DNA of 64,000 nt from Actinoplanes nipponensis (GTDB lineage Bacteria; Actinomycetota; Actinomycetes; Mycobacteriales; Micromonosporaceae). Within the stretch, counting starts at the first letter, position 1. Each line of letters starts with the position of its first letter. A model generated the notes under the pieces. That model had not been told where the DNA came from. It saw nothing but the letters and a program-made list of their open reading frames with translations, and did no database searches. This document shows positions 51,696 to 59,952 of the stretch, piece after piece. Position numbers and translations under genes: made by a program. The stretch lies in NCBI RefSeq assembly GCF_016862275.1, contig NZ_BOMQ01000051.1, positions 62,001 to 126,000 of the forward strand, read 5' to 3'.

Positions 51696-52469
51696 ATGAG
51701 AAGGCGAACGCTGCTGGCCGGCGCCGGGGCCACGGCGGCCGGCCTGGCGGGCCTGGGCGCCTGGCGCCGGCACGCCACCCCGGCCACGCCGGTCATCCCG
51801 GACGCCCCGGTCGGCGACGAGCGGCTGGAGCGGCGCGAGTCGGCCGCGCGGGGCCGTACCGTCGATTTCTACACCGCCGTCCCGGCCGGGCACGGCGACG
51901 GCCGCGGGCTGCCGGTGCTGCTGGTCCTGCACGGGGCGTCGAAGACCGCCGCGGACTTCCCGGCGCTCGGGCTGGCCCGCTTCGCCACCGACTCGGTGCG
52001 GCGCGGCAACGCCCCGTTCGTGCTGGCCGGCGCGACCGGCGGCCGGCTCTCCTGGCGCCCGTCCGGCCCCGACGACCCCCAGGCCATGGTGCACGAGGAG
52101 GTCCCGGCCTGGTGCGCCGCGCGCGGCTTCGACACCAGCCGGATCTCGGTCTGCGGCTGGTCCATGGGCGGGTACGGCGCCCTGCTGCTCGCCCAGACGT
52201 TCCCCGGCTTCGTCCGCTCGGTGGCCGCGTTCTCGCCGGCCGTGTCCCCCGGCGACGCCGTCTTCACCCGGACGGACGCGCTGCGCGGCGTGCCGGTCGG
52301 GCTCTGGTGCGGCACCGAGGACGGGCTGCTGGCCGACGTGCGGGCGCTGGAACGGGCGCTGCCGCAGCCCAAGGCGGCCGGGTCGTACGGCGCGGGCCGG
52401 CACAACTTCGGCTACTGGAGCACCTGCCTGCCGGCCGCCTGCGACCTGGTCGCCCGGCTGAACGGGTAG
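51696..52469 (+). CDS. Exported esterase (alpha/beta hydrolase)
   Basis: A 257-residue hydrolase with a Tat-like signal (MRRRTLLAGAGATAAGLAGL). LLVLHGASKTAADFP provides the oxyanion loop, SVCGWSMGGYGALLLAQTFP the nucleophile elbow, GTEDGLL the Asp and GAGRHNFGYW the His. The layout is like esterase D/antigen-85-type or PHB-depolymerase-like enzymes. It follows the monooxygenase by 54 bp in the same direction and may share its mRNA. The 19-bp upstream sequence lacks a strong ribosome site (GGAGAGCGC). Confidence 0.82.
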   Translation: MRRRTLLAGAGATAAGLAGLGAWRRHATPATPVIPDAPVGDERLERRESAARGRTVDFYTAVPAGHGDGRGLPVLLVLHGASKTAADFPALGLARFATDSVRRGNAPFVLAGATGGRLSWRPSGPDDPQAMVHEEVPAWCAARGFDTSRISVCGWSMGGYGALLLAQTFPGFVRSVAAFSPAVSPGDAVFTRTDALRGVPVGLWCGTEDGLLADVRALERALPQPKAAGSYGAGRHNFGYWSTCLPAACDLVARLNG

Positions 52470-52476
52470 CCGCCGC

Positions 52477-52851
52477 TCACCGGGCGCGGGCCCGCGTCCG
52501 ATCCGCGGTGACCCACTGACCGCCCGGCGTCCGCAGCGCCAGGCCGGTCACCGGCGCGTCCGGCGCCTCGCCGTCGCGCAGGATCTCCACCACCGGGCAG
52601 CCCTCGACCGCCGGGTACCAGAAGCCCTCGGGATCGCGGACCGCCGAGAAGCGGCACCGGGGCTCGTCGGTCCAGCCCCAGGCCAGCAGCAGCGGACGGC
52701 CGCCGAGCGAGTAGCGGCCGGCGGAGGCGAGCCGGTCGCCCTCGGCGCGGTGGAAGAACTCGGCCCGCAGCCCCGGCACGGCAACGCCGTCGAAGGCGGC
52801 GTCCGTGACCGTCCGGTGCGGGGTGTAGGTGGTGAGATCAGGCACAGGCAC
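52477..52851 (-). CDS. Hypothetical protein
   Basis: A 124-residue protein not recognised by family. It is beta-rich with many aromatic residues: GVAVPGLRAEFFHRAEGDRL, LLLAWGWTDEPRCRFSAV and PEGFWYPAVEGCPVVEIL. No signal peptide or membrane helix. GTG 52851 or GTG 52845 may be the start. It converges on the esterase gene (7 bp apart) and diverges from the BtuF-like gene. Confidence 0.55.
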   Translation of the reverse strand: MPVPDLTTYTPHRTVTDAAFDGVAVPGLRAEFFHRAEGDRLASAGRYSLGGRPLLLAWGWTDEPRCRFSAVRDPEGFWYPAVEGCPVVEILRDGEAPDAPVTGLALRTPGGQWVTADRTRARAR

Positions 52852-52945
52852 GGCCCGAGCCTGCCACGGTGATGATCATCGCGGGTCGCGCCCGGGCGGG
52901 GTTGCGCCTTTCGGGGGACGCGCGCCTGCGGCAGACTGCCTGACC

Positions 52946-53830
52946 ATGCGCCTGGTCTCGCTGCTCCCGTCCGCCACCGAGATCGTGTACGCCCTCGGCC
53001 TGGGCGACGATCTCGTCGGGGTCACGTTCGAGTGCGACGAGCCGCCGCAGGCCCGGCGGGAGAAGACGGTGGTGGTCGGCGGGCGCGACACCCGCGGCCT
53101 GGCCCCCGGCGAGATCGACGCGTACGTCAAGGAGCAGCTGGCCGCGGGCGGCGACCTCTACACGCTGCACGCCGGCGCGCTGGCCGAGCTGGACCCGGAG
53201 CTCATCCTCACCCAGGACCTGTGCCGGGTGTGCGCGCTGCCCTCGGGCCACGTGTCGGACGCCCTGGACCACCTGGGCTGCCGGGCGGATGTGCTGTCGC
53301 TGGACCCGTACACGCTGGCCGAGGTGCTCGAGACGTTCCTCGCCGTCGGGGCGCGGGCCGGCGTGCTGCCTCGGGCGGAGGAACTGGTGGCCGGCCTGCG
53401 GCAGCGGCTCGCCACGGTCGCCGCGGCGGTGGCCGGGCGACCGCGGCCGCGGGTGGCTGTCGTGGAGTGGGTGGAGCCGCCGTTCACGGCCGGGCACTGG
53501 GTGCCGGATCTGGTCACGGCCGCGGGCGGCCGGCCGGTCGCGGCCCGGCCCGGGGCCCGGTCGGTGCAGACCACCTGGGCCGAGCTGGCCGCCGGCGAGC
53601 CGGAGATCGTGCTGGTCACGCCGTGCGGGTTCCGGCTGGACGGGGCCGCGGCGCAGGCCGCCGGGATCGCGGCGCACTTCCCCGGCGCCCAGGTGTGGGC
53701 GATCGACGGCGACGCGCTGGTGGTCCGGCCCGGGCCCCGGCTGATCGACGGCGTCGAGGCGATCGCGGCGATCCTGCACCCGGGGGCCGTGCCGGCTCCC
53801 CCACCGGGCGCGATCGCCCGCGTCGCCTGA
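52946..53830 (+). CDS. BtuF-like cobalamin-binding protein without signal peptide
   Basis: A 294-residue protein of the helical-backbone metal/vitamin receptor fold: MRLVSLLPSATEIVYALGLG (SLxPSxTE motif), VTFECDEPPQA, LILTQDLCRVCALPSG, VLSLDPYTLAEVLETFLAVG and WVEPPFTAGHWVPDL. Members of this particular group are annotated as cobalamin-binding proteins, yet many lack a secretion signal, as here: the fold begins at Met1. It may therefore act in the cytoplasm or on an unknown ligand. No transporter permease, ATPase or riboswitch is adjacent. ATG 52946 may be leaderless (CAGACT eight bases upstream). Confidence 0.82.
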   Translation: MRLVSLLPSATEIVYALGLGDDLVGVTFECDEPPQARREKTVVVGGRDTRGLAPGEIDAYVKEQLAAGGDLYTLHAGALAELDPELILTQDLCRVCALPSGHVSDALDHLGCRADVLSLDPYTLAEVLETFLAVGARAGVLPRAEELVAGLRQRLATVAAAVAGRPRPRVAVVEWVEPPFTAGHWVPDLVTAAGGRPVAARPGARSVQTTWAELAAGEPEIVLVTPCGFRLDGAAAQAAGIAAHFPGAQVWAIDGDALVVRPGPRLIDGVEAIAAILHPGAVPAPPPGAIARVA

Positions 53831-53869
53831 CCCGCGACCCTCGGGCCGGTCCGTCGAGCCGGGCGGGGA

Positions 53870-54682
53870 TCAGGCGTTGACCGGGGCCGGCTGGGGGCGC
53901 AGGCGGGGCGCGGGCAGCACCACCACGCGGCGGGCGGCCACCCGGGCCCGCGCGTCGGCCAGCCGCTGCCGCCGTTCCGCGGCCCACAGCCACCGCACGT
54001 CGCGCCCGAAGGACCAGGTCAGCGCGGCGAGGGCGGCGGCCACGACGGCGAATGCGACGGCGTCCGGCAGCAGGCTCGCCGTGGCCACCACCAGCACCAC
54101 GCCCTGGACCGCGGCGACGACCTTGCGGGAGAACTTCGGCGGCAGCGGCTGGTTCAGCCACGGCCACGCCCACGAGGCGGCCACGAAGACGTACCGGAAC
54201 GCGCCCATCGCGATGGTCCACCAGCCGAAGGCGCCGGCCACGAAGACGCTCAGGACCAGGATCAGGAACGCGTCGACCTCCATGTCGAAGCGCGCGCCCA
54301 GCTTCGTGGTGGAGTGGGTCCGGCGCGCCACCTGGCCGTCCACGCCGTCCAGGGCCAGCGCCACTGCGACCAGGGTGACCAGCACGGGCAGCGGCACGGG
54401 CGCCGTGAAGGACGTCACCACCAGCGCGGTCACGCCCCCGACCAGCGTCGCGCGGCCCAGGGTCACGGCGTTCGCGGGCCCGAGGGCGCGCATCCCGCTG
54501 CGGCGCAGGCCCGCGCCGAGGACCACGGTCAGGACCACGGCGTACGCCGTGCCCGCCAGCCAGCCGGCCGCGCTGAGCCCCGTGGTGGCGGCCAGGGCCG
54601 TCATCAGGACCAGCTGGGCGGCCAGGCCGACGATCGGTCCCCGGCCCTCGCGAGCCGTCATCGTGGCGATACTGATAGTCAC
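53870..54682 (-). CDS. CDP-alcohol phosphatidyltransferase-family membrane protein
   Basis: A 270-residue integral membrane protein. The family signature DG-x2-AR-x8-G-x3-D-x3-D is complete in DGVDGQVARRTHSTTKLGARF plus DMEVD (about 110-134). These residues bind CDP-alcohol and two metal ions. About six helices are visible; the C-terminus is basic. GTG 54682 follows CGGAGG. Such enzymes make phospholipid headgroups such as phosphatidylinositol or transfer a phosphoalcohol to another acceptor. It diverges from the dehydrogenase/PTPS/GT operon across 105 bp and is probably functionally linked to it. Acceptor unknown. Confidence 0.87.
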   Translation of the reverse strand: MTISIATMTAREGRGPIVGLAAQLVLMTALAATTGLSAAGWLAGTAYAVVLTVVLGAGLRRSGMRALGPANAVTLGRATLVGGVTALVVTSFTAPVPLPVLVTLVAVALALDGVDGQVARRTHSTTKLGARFDMEVDAFLILVLSVFVAGAFGWWTIAMGAFRYVFVAASWAWPWLNQPLPPKFSRKVVAAVQGVVLVVATASLLPDAVAFAVVAAALAALTWSFGRDVRWLWAAERRQRLADARARVAARRVVVLPAPRLRPQPAPVNA

Positions 54683-54787
54683 CGTGCCTCCGGGTGGGCA
54701 AGATCCGTTGCCGCGTATGGTTGCCGCTGTCGTCACTGAACACGCTTGATCCGCGCGTTCGGTTCAGCGCACGGAGGAGAATTACCG

Positions 54788-55771
54788 ATGACGGGTGACG
54801 CCCGCGCCTTCTGGGTCGCCGCGCCCGGCCGGGGCGAGATCCGGCCGGTGACCGTCGCCGACCCCGGCCCGGACGAGGTGCTCGTGCGGACCCTGCACTC
54901 CGGGGTCAGCCGCGGCACGGAGACCCTGGTGTTCCGCGGCGGCGTCCCGCAGAGCCAGCACGCGGCGATGCGCGCGCCCTTCCAGGAGGGCGACTTCCCG
55001 GCCCCGGTCAAGTACGGCTACCTCAACGTCGGCGTGGTCGAGCAGGGCCCGCCGGAGCTGCGTGGCCGTACCGTCTTCGCCCTGTACCCGCACCAGACCC
55101 GCTACGTCGTCCCGGCCGCCGCGGTGACCGTGGTCCCCGACGGCGTGCCCGCGCGCCGGGCCGTGCTGGCCGGCACCGTGGAGACCGCCGTCAACGCGCT
55201 GTGGGACGCCGCGCCCCTGGTCGGCGACCGGATCGCCGTCGTCGGCGCCGGCATGGTCGGCGCGAGCGTGGCCGCGGTGCTCGCCCGCTTCCCCGGCGCC
55301 CGGGTGCAGCTGGTCGACGCGAACCCGCAGCGCGCCGCGGTGGCCGCCGCCCTCGGGGTCGGCTTCGCCCTGCCGGCCGAGGCCACCGGCGACTGCGACC
55401 TGGTGGTGCACGCCAGCGCCACCGCGGCCGGGCTGACCCGCGCGCTGGAGCTGCTCGCGCCGGAGGCTACGGTCATCGAGCTCAGCTGGTACGGCGACCG
55501 CGAGGTCAGCGTCCCGCTCGGCGAGTTCTTCCACTCCCGCCGGCTGGCCATCAGGAGCAGCCAGGTGGGCGGGATCGCGCCGGCCCGGCGCGGGCGCCGC
55601 GACTACGCCGACCGGCTGGCGGTCGCCCTGGACCTGCTCGCCGATCCGGTCTACGACGCCCTGCTGACCGGCGAGTCGGCGTTCGAGGAGCTGCCCGCGG
55701 TGCTGCCCCGGCTGACCAGCGGGGAGCTGCCCGCCCTGTGCCACCTGATCAACTACCCGACAGGAGAGTGA
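54788..55771 (+). CDS. Zinc-less MDR dehydrogenase, BchC-like
   Basis: A 327-residue medium-chain dehydrogenase. The cofactor loop is IAVVGAGMVGASVAAVLARF (about 153-172). At the usual zinc-ligand site (C-G-x-C-G-T-D) the sequence is SGVSRGTETLVFRGG: the Cys is absent, as in bacteriochlorophyllide dehydrogenase-like enzymes, and the structural Cys cluster is missing too. So hydride transfer must work without zinc. ATG 54788 follows GGAGGAG. It is the first of a chain of coupled genes. The next gene starts at the base right after its stop. Confidence 0.85.
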   Translation: MTGDARAFWVAAPGRGEIRPVTVADPGPDEVLVRTLHSGVSRGTETLVFRGGVPQSQHAAMRAPFQEGDFPAPVKYGYLNVGVVEQGPPELRGRTVFALYPHQTRYVVPAAAVTVVPDGVPARRAVLAGTVETAVNALWDAAPLVGDRIAVVGAGMVGASVAAVLARFPGARVQLVDANPQRAAVAAALGVGFALPAEATGDCDLVVHASATAAGLTRALELLAPEATVIELSWYGDREVSVPLGEFFHSRRLAIRSSQVGGIAPARRGRRDYADRLAVALDLLADPVYDALLTGESAFEELPAVLPRLTSGELPALCHLINYPTGE

Positions 55772-56170
55772 ATGTTCAGCGTCACCGTCCGTGACCACAT
55801 CATGATCGCCCACAGCTTCTCGGGGGAGGTCTTCGGACCGGCCCAGAAGCTGCACGGCGCGACCTTCGTGGTCGACGCCACGTTCAAGCGCCCCGAGCTG
55901 GACGCGGACAACATCGTCGTCGACATCGGCCGGGCGCTGGAGGAGCTGCACGCCATCTGCGGCGCGCTCAGCTACCGCAACCTCGACGACGAGGCCGATT
56001 TCGCCGGCGTGAACACCTCGACGGAGTTCCTGGCCAAGGTCATCGCCGACCGGCTGGCCGGCAAGGCCGCGGCCGGTGAGCTCGGGGCCGGGGCGGCCGG
56101 CCTGACCGGCATCGCGGTCACGCTGCACGAGTCGCACATCGCCTGGGCCAGCTACGAGCGGGTCCTGTGA
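55772..56170 (+). CDS. 6-pyruvoyl-tetrahydropterin synthase-like protein lacking key catalytic residues
   Basis: A 132-residue T-fold protein of the PTPS/QueD family. Conserved: the early AHSF (first zinc His), KLHGATF (second His), VVDIGRALEELHAICGALSYRNLDD (DF-like segment and dimer region), NTSTEFLAKVIADRL and the pterin-binding Glu in TLHESHIAWASY. In QueD the active segment is CGRLHGHSF; here it is AQKLHGATF. So the nucleophilic Cys and the third zinc His are both replaced by Ala. It may act on a pterin-like ligand by other chemistry. It overlaps the glycosyltransferase start (GTGA). Confidence 0.85.
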   Translation: MFSVTVRDHIMIAHSFSGEVFGPAQKLHGATFVVDATFKRPELDADNIVVDIGRALEELHAICGALSYRNLDDEADFAGVNTSTEFLAKVIADRLAGKAAAGELGAGAAGLTGIAVTLHESHIAWASYERVL

Positions 56171-57225
56171 CCGCTGCCCTGCACGTGGTGCTGCCGGGCG
56201 GGATCGACGACCCGGCCGCCCCGAGCGGCGGCAACACGTACGACCGGCGGGTGCTGACCGGGCTGGCCGGGACCCGCGAGGTGCACGAGATCGCGGTCGG
56301 GGCGGCCTGGCCGTACCCGGCGGAGGCGGACCGGGCGGTGCTCGCCCGGGCGCTGGACGAGCTGCCGGCGGGCGCCACGGTGCTGCTCGACGGCCTGGTC
56401 GGCTGCGCCGTGCCGGAGCTGCTGGAGCCGCTGGCGGGCCGGCTGCGGCTGGTCGTGCTGGTGCACCTGCCGCTCGGCGACGAGACCGGGCTCCCGCCCG
56501 CCGCGGCCGCCGAGCTGACCGCCCGCGAGCGCCGGACGGTCCGGGCCGCGGCCGCGGTCGTGGCCACCAGCGACGCGGCGGCCCGGCGCCTGGAGACGCT
56601 GCACGACCTGAACGCCGGCAGCGTGCACGTCGCCGCGCCCGGCGTCGACCCGGCGCCCCTGGCGACGCCGGGCCCGGCCGGCGACCGGCTGCTCTGCGTC
56701 GCCGCGCTCACCCCCCGCAAGGCCCAGGACGTGCTGGTCCGGGCCCTGCACGCGGTGGCCGAGCTGCCGTGGACGTGCACGCTGGTCGGCGCCCTCGACC
56801 GGGACCCGGCGTTCGTGGACCGGGTGCGCGACCTGGCCGCGCCGCTGTCCGGCCGGGTCGTCTTCGCCGGGACGCGCACCGGCGAGGCGCTGGCCGAGAC
56901 GTACCGGCAGGCGGATCTGCTGGTGCTGCCGTCGCTGGCCGAGACGTACGGCATGGTGGTGACCGAGGCGCTGGCCCGCGGCGTACCGGTGCTCGGCACC
57001 CTGGTCGCCGGCGTGCCGGAGGCCCTCGGCGCCGCCCCGGACGGCGCCCGGCCGGGCACGCTCGTCCCCCCGGGCGACGTCCCGGCCCTGGCCGCGGCGC
57101 TGCGCCGCTGGCTCACCGACCCGGCCGTGCGCCGCGACCAGCGGGCCGCGGCCGCCGCCCGCCGGCCCGGCCTGCCCGGCTGGGACCTCACCACCCGACG
57201 AATGAGCGAGGTACTGCACCCATGA
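56167..57225 (+). CDS. Family 4 glycosyltransferase
   Basis: A 352-residue GT-B fold enzyme. N-terminal domain: HVVLPGGIDDPAAPSGGNTY (Gly loop), LVVLVHLPLGDETGL. C-terminal domain: LLCVAALTPRKAQDVLVRAL and the sugar-nucleotide E-x7-E motif in SLAETYGMVVTEALARGVPV. It transfers a sugar from a nucleotide donor, retaining configuration. GTG 56167 overlaps the PTPS-like stop and its own stop overlaps the methyltransferase ATG. The order suggests the PTPS-like product, or a related one, is the acceptor, by inference. Confidence 0.9.
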   Translation: MTAALHVVLPGGIDDPAAPSGGNTYDRRVLTGLAGTREVHEIAVGAAWPYPAEADRAVLARALDELPAGATVLLDGLVGCAVPELLEPLAGRLRLVVLVHLPLGDETGLPPAAAAELTARERRTVRAAAAVVATSDAAARRLETLHDLNAGSVHVAAPGVDPAPLATPGPAGDRLLCVAALTPRKAQDVLVRALHAVAELPWTCTLVGALDRDPAFVDRVRDLAAPLSGRVVFAGTRTGEALAETYRQADLLVLPSLAETYGMVVTEALARGVPVLGTLVAGVPEALGAAPDGARPGTLVPPGDVPALAAALRRWLTDPAVRRDQRAAAAARRPGLPGWDLTTRRMSEVLHP

Positions 57226-58025
57226 CCGGAGAGTTCAGCTCGGCGTGGCTCACCCTGCGCGAGCCCGCCGACGCCGACGCCCGGGCCCGTGACCTGGTCG
57301 CGACGCTGCGCCTGCCGGCCGGCGACGAGCTGGTCATCCGCGACCTGGGCTGCGGCACCGGCTCGATGGGCCGGTGGCTGGCGCCGCTGCTGCCCGGACC
57401 GCAGCGCTGGGTGCTGCAGGACCGCGACCCGGCCCTGCTGGCGCACGCCGCCGCCCACCTGCCGTCCGCGGCGGCGGACGGCAGCCCGGTGACCGTGCGG
57501 ACCGCCGAGGGCGACGTCACCGCCCTGACCGTGGCCGACCTCGCGGACACCTCGCTGGTCACCTGCTCGGCGCTGCTGGACCTGTTCACCGCCGCCGAGG
57601 TGATGGCGCTGGCCGAGGTGTGCGTGGCGTCGGACACCCCGGCGCTGTTCACCCTGTCGGTGGTGGGCGAGGTCACCCTGGATCCCCCCGATCCGCGGGA
57701 CGCGGTGGTCGCCGAGGCGTTCAACGCCCACCAGCGGCGTTCGGCCGGGGGGCGCCAGCTGCTCGGGCCCGAGGCCGTCGGCGCGGCGGCCGGGGCCTTC
57801 GCCGCCGCCGGCGCCAAGGTGTGCGTCCGGCCGAGCCCGTGGCAGCTCGGCCCGGAGCACGCCGCCCTGACCGTGCAGTGGCTGCGCGGCTGGGTCGCCG
57901 CCGCCGTCGAGCAGCGCCCCGAGCTGGACCTCGACGACTATCTCGCGGCGCGCACGGCGGCCGCCGAGGCGGGTCGGCTGCGGGTAACAGTCGCGCATCA
58001 AGATCTTCTCGCCCAGAAAGACTGA
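57222..58025 (+). CDS. Class I SAM-dependent methyltransferase
   Basis: A 267-residue Rossmann-fold methyltransferase. SAM motif I is VIRDLGCGTGSMGRWLAPLL (about 38-57), motif II region RWVLQDRDPALLAHAAAHLP, and motif IV near LVTCSALLDLFTAAEV. The remaining C-terminal region is specific to this group. ATG 57222 overlaps the glycosyltransferase stop by 4 nt, so it is coupled. Substrate unknown, probably the product of the upstream enzymes. Confidence 0.88.
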   Translation: MTGEFSSAWLTLREPADADARARDLVATLRLPAGDELVIRDLGCGTGSMGRWLAPLLPGPQRWVLQDRDPALLAHAAAHLPSAAADGSPVTVRTAEGDVTALTVADLADTSLVTCSALLDLFTAAEVMALAEVCVASDTPALFTLSVVGEVTLDPPDPRDAVVAEAFNAHQRRSAGGRQLLGPEAVGAAAGAFAAAGAKVCVRPSPWQLGPEHAALTVQWLRGWVAAAVEQRPELDLDDYLAARTAAAEAGRLRVTVAHQDLLAQKD

Positions 58026-58085
58026 ACCGCCTGCCGCCGCCGGGACGTACTAGTTCCAGAAGGGTGAACCTGAGGGGGCAGCGGC

Positions 58086-59138
58086 ATGAACCGATCGATC
58101 TGGGCGTGGGTGCGGGTAATCGGCGGGGTGGGGATCCTCGCCGTATTGCTGTGGCGCCTGGGTACCGGCGCCTTCATCGACGGGCTCCGGGTGATCGACG
58201 GCCCGGCGCTGACCCTGGCGTTCCTGATCGGCGTGGCGACCACGGTGTTCTCGGCCTGGCGCTGGTGCCTGGTGGCCCGCGGCCTGGGCATGACGCTGTC
58301 GCTGCGCGGCGCCGTCGCCGACTACTACAAGGCGCTGTTCATCAACGCCGCGCTGCCGGGCGGCGTGCTCGGTGACGTCGACCGCGCGGTGCAGCACGGC
58401 CGCGAGGAGGGCGACGTGGGCCGTGGCGTACGGGCCGTGGTGCTCGAGCGGACCGCCGGTCAGGTGGTGCTGATCTCCGTGGGGGTGACGGTGCTGGTCA
58501 CCGTACCGTCGCCGGTCCTGTCCCACCTGCAGGCCCACGCCCGTGGCCTCGCCGTCGCCGCCGCGACCACCGTGGGCCTCGCGGCCCTGCTGGTCTTCGC
58601 CTTCGGCCGGCTGCGCAGCGGCGCCTCCCGGTGGGCGCGCGCCGCGCGCACCGGGGTCACGGAGGTCCGGTCCGGGCTGCTGACCCGCCGCAACTGGCCG
58701 GGCATCGTGCTCGCCTCGACCGTCGTGCTGGCCGGGCACCTGGCGACCTTCGTCGTGGCCGCCCGCGCCGCCGGCTCGGACGCCTCGCTGCTGCGTCTGG
58801 CCCCGCTGATGCTGCTCGCGCTGCTGGCCATGACGCTGCCGGTGAACATCGGCGGCTGGGGCCCGCGCGAGGGGGTGACCGCGTGGGCGTTCGGCGCCGC
58901 GGGCCTGAGCGCCACCCAGGGTCTGACCATCGCCGTGGTCTACGGCCTGTTCGCCTTCGTGGCCGCGCTCCCCGGCCTCGTGGTGATCCTCACCCGGGCC
59001 GCCGCCGGGGCCCGGGACCGGGCCCGCCAGCGCGCGGCGGCCCAGCTCACGGCGGTCGAGCCGGTCGTTGGGCCGGTCGCCGGGCCGGCCCCGACGCTCG
59101 TGCTGCCGGTGCGGGAGCTGGTCGGCAGCGGTGCATGA
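58086..59138 (+). CDS. Flippase-like membrane protein (LPG synthase transmembrane domain)
   Basis: A 350-residue polytopic protein of the UPF0104/AglD/MprF-flippase group. About eight helices; conserved segments include FSAWRWCLVARGLG, ALFINAALPGGVLGDVDRAV (the typical NxxLPGxxGGDxxR-like motif), LPVNIGGWGPREGVTAWAFG and GLFAFVAALPGLVVI. Such proteins move or modify lipid-linked headgroups across the membrane; no catalytic LPG-synthase domain is attached. ATG 58086 has GAGGGGG upstream, 60 bp after the methyltransferase. A role in exporting the product of this cluster fits, by inference. Confidence 0.87.
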   Translation: MNRSIWAWVRVIGGVGILAVLLWRLGTGAFIDGLRVIDGPALTLAFLIGVATTVFSAWRWCLVARGLGMTLSLRGAVADYYKALFINAALPGGVLGDVDRAVQHGREEGDVGRGVRAVVLERTAGQVVLISVGVTVLVTVPSPVLSHLQAHARGLAVAAATTVGLAALLVFAFGRLRSGASRWARAARTGVTEVRSGLLTRRNWPGIVLASTVVLAGHLATFVVAARAAGSDASLLRLAPLMLLALLAMTLPVNIGGWGPREGVTAWAFGAAGLSATQGLTIAVVYGLFAFVAALPGLVVILTRAAAGARDRARQRAAAQLTAVEPVVGPVAGPAPTLVLPVRELVGSGA

Positions 59139-59211
59139 CGGTGCCGCCGCCCCGGGTTCGCCTTATGGTGGACGCCGGGGTGACGCTGGTCGCTCCGTAG
59201 GAGGACCGTCC

Positions 59212-59901
59212 GTGCTCGATCGCCCGTACGTTCTGCTCAGCTGCGGCATGTCCATCGACGGATACGTGGACAGCCCGAGCGACGAACGGCTGCTGCTCTC
59301 CAACGACGCCGATTTCGACCGGGTCGATGAGGTACGGGCGGGTTGCGACGCGATCCTGGTCGGCGCCACCACCGTCCGCGTCGACAACCCCCGGCTGCTG
59401 ATCCGCGACGAGAACCGCCGCCGCGACCGGCTCGGCCGCGGGCTCCCCCCGGATCCGGTCAAGGTCACCGTGACCACCAGCTGCGACCTGGACCCGGCGG
59501 CCCGGTTCTTCACCCTGGGCGACGCCGACAAGCTGGTCTACTGCGCCAGCTCGGCGCTGCCCGGCGCGGAGGAACGGCTCGGCAAGGTGGCCACGGTGGT
59601 CGACGGCGGCGAGCCGGTCGATCTGCACCGGGTGCTCGCCGACCTGGCCGCCCGCGGCGTCGGCCGGCTGATGGTCGAGGGCGGCGGCACCATCCACACC
59701 GGCTTCCTCACCGCCGGCCTCGCCGACGAGCTGCAGCTGGTCGTGGCCCCGTTCTTCGTCGGCGACTCGCGGGCGCCACGCTTCGTCGGCGACGGCGTCT
59801 TCCCGTGGGGCCCGGAGCGCCGGGCCCAGCTGACCGAGGTGCGGCAGATCGGCGACGTGGTGCTGCTGCGCTACGCCCTCTCCGACCGGTGCCGGGGCTG
59901 A
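59212..59901 (+). CDS. RibD C-terminal-type (dihydrofolate reductase-like) reductase
   Basis: A 229-residue NADPH reductase of the RibD_C family. Visible: VLLSCGMSIDGYVDS (start of the DHFR-like fold), ILVGATTVRVDNPRLL, VKVTVTTSCDLDP and the signature MVEGGGTIHTGFL. The family reduces the ribose side chain of 2,5-diamino-6-ribosylamino-pyrimidinone phosphate in riboflavin synthesis. No deaminase domain is attached. GTG 59212 follows AGGAGGA. Together with the following GTP cyclohydrolase II it would give the reduced diaminopyrimidine or a related compound. Confidence 0.9.
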   Translation: MLDRPYVLLSCGMSIDGYVDSPSDERLLLSNDADFDRVDEVRAGCDAILVGATTVRVDNPRLLIRDENRRRDRLGRGLPPDPVKVTVTTSCDLDPAARFFTLGDADKLVYCASSALPGAEERLGKVATVVDGGEPVDLHRVLADLAARGVGRLMVEGGGTIHTGFLTAGLADELQLVVAPFFVGDSRAPRFVGDGVFPWGPERRAQLTEVRQIGDVVLLRYALSDRCRG

Positions 59902-59952
59902 CCGGCCGTGACCTGCGAAACTGAACCGTCCGAAGATCGAAATGGGGGGCCG

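Noticed and set aside
52852..52945. Cobalamin riboswitch before the BtuF-like gene
   Set aside because: The 94-bp gap is too short and lacks the conserved core seen upstream of bluB.
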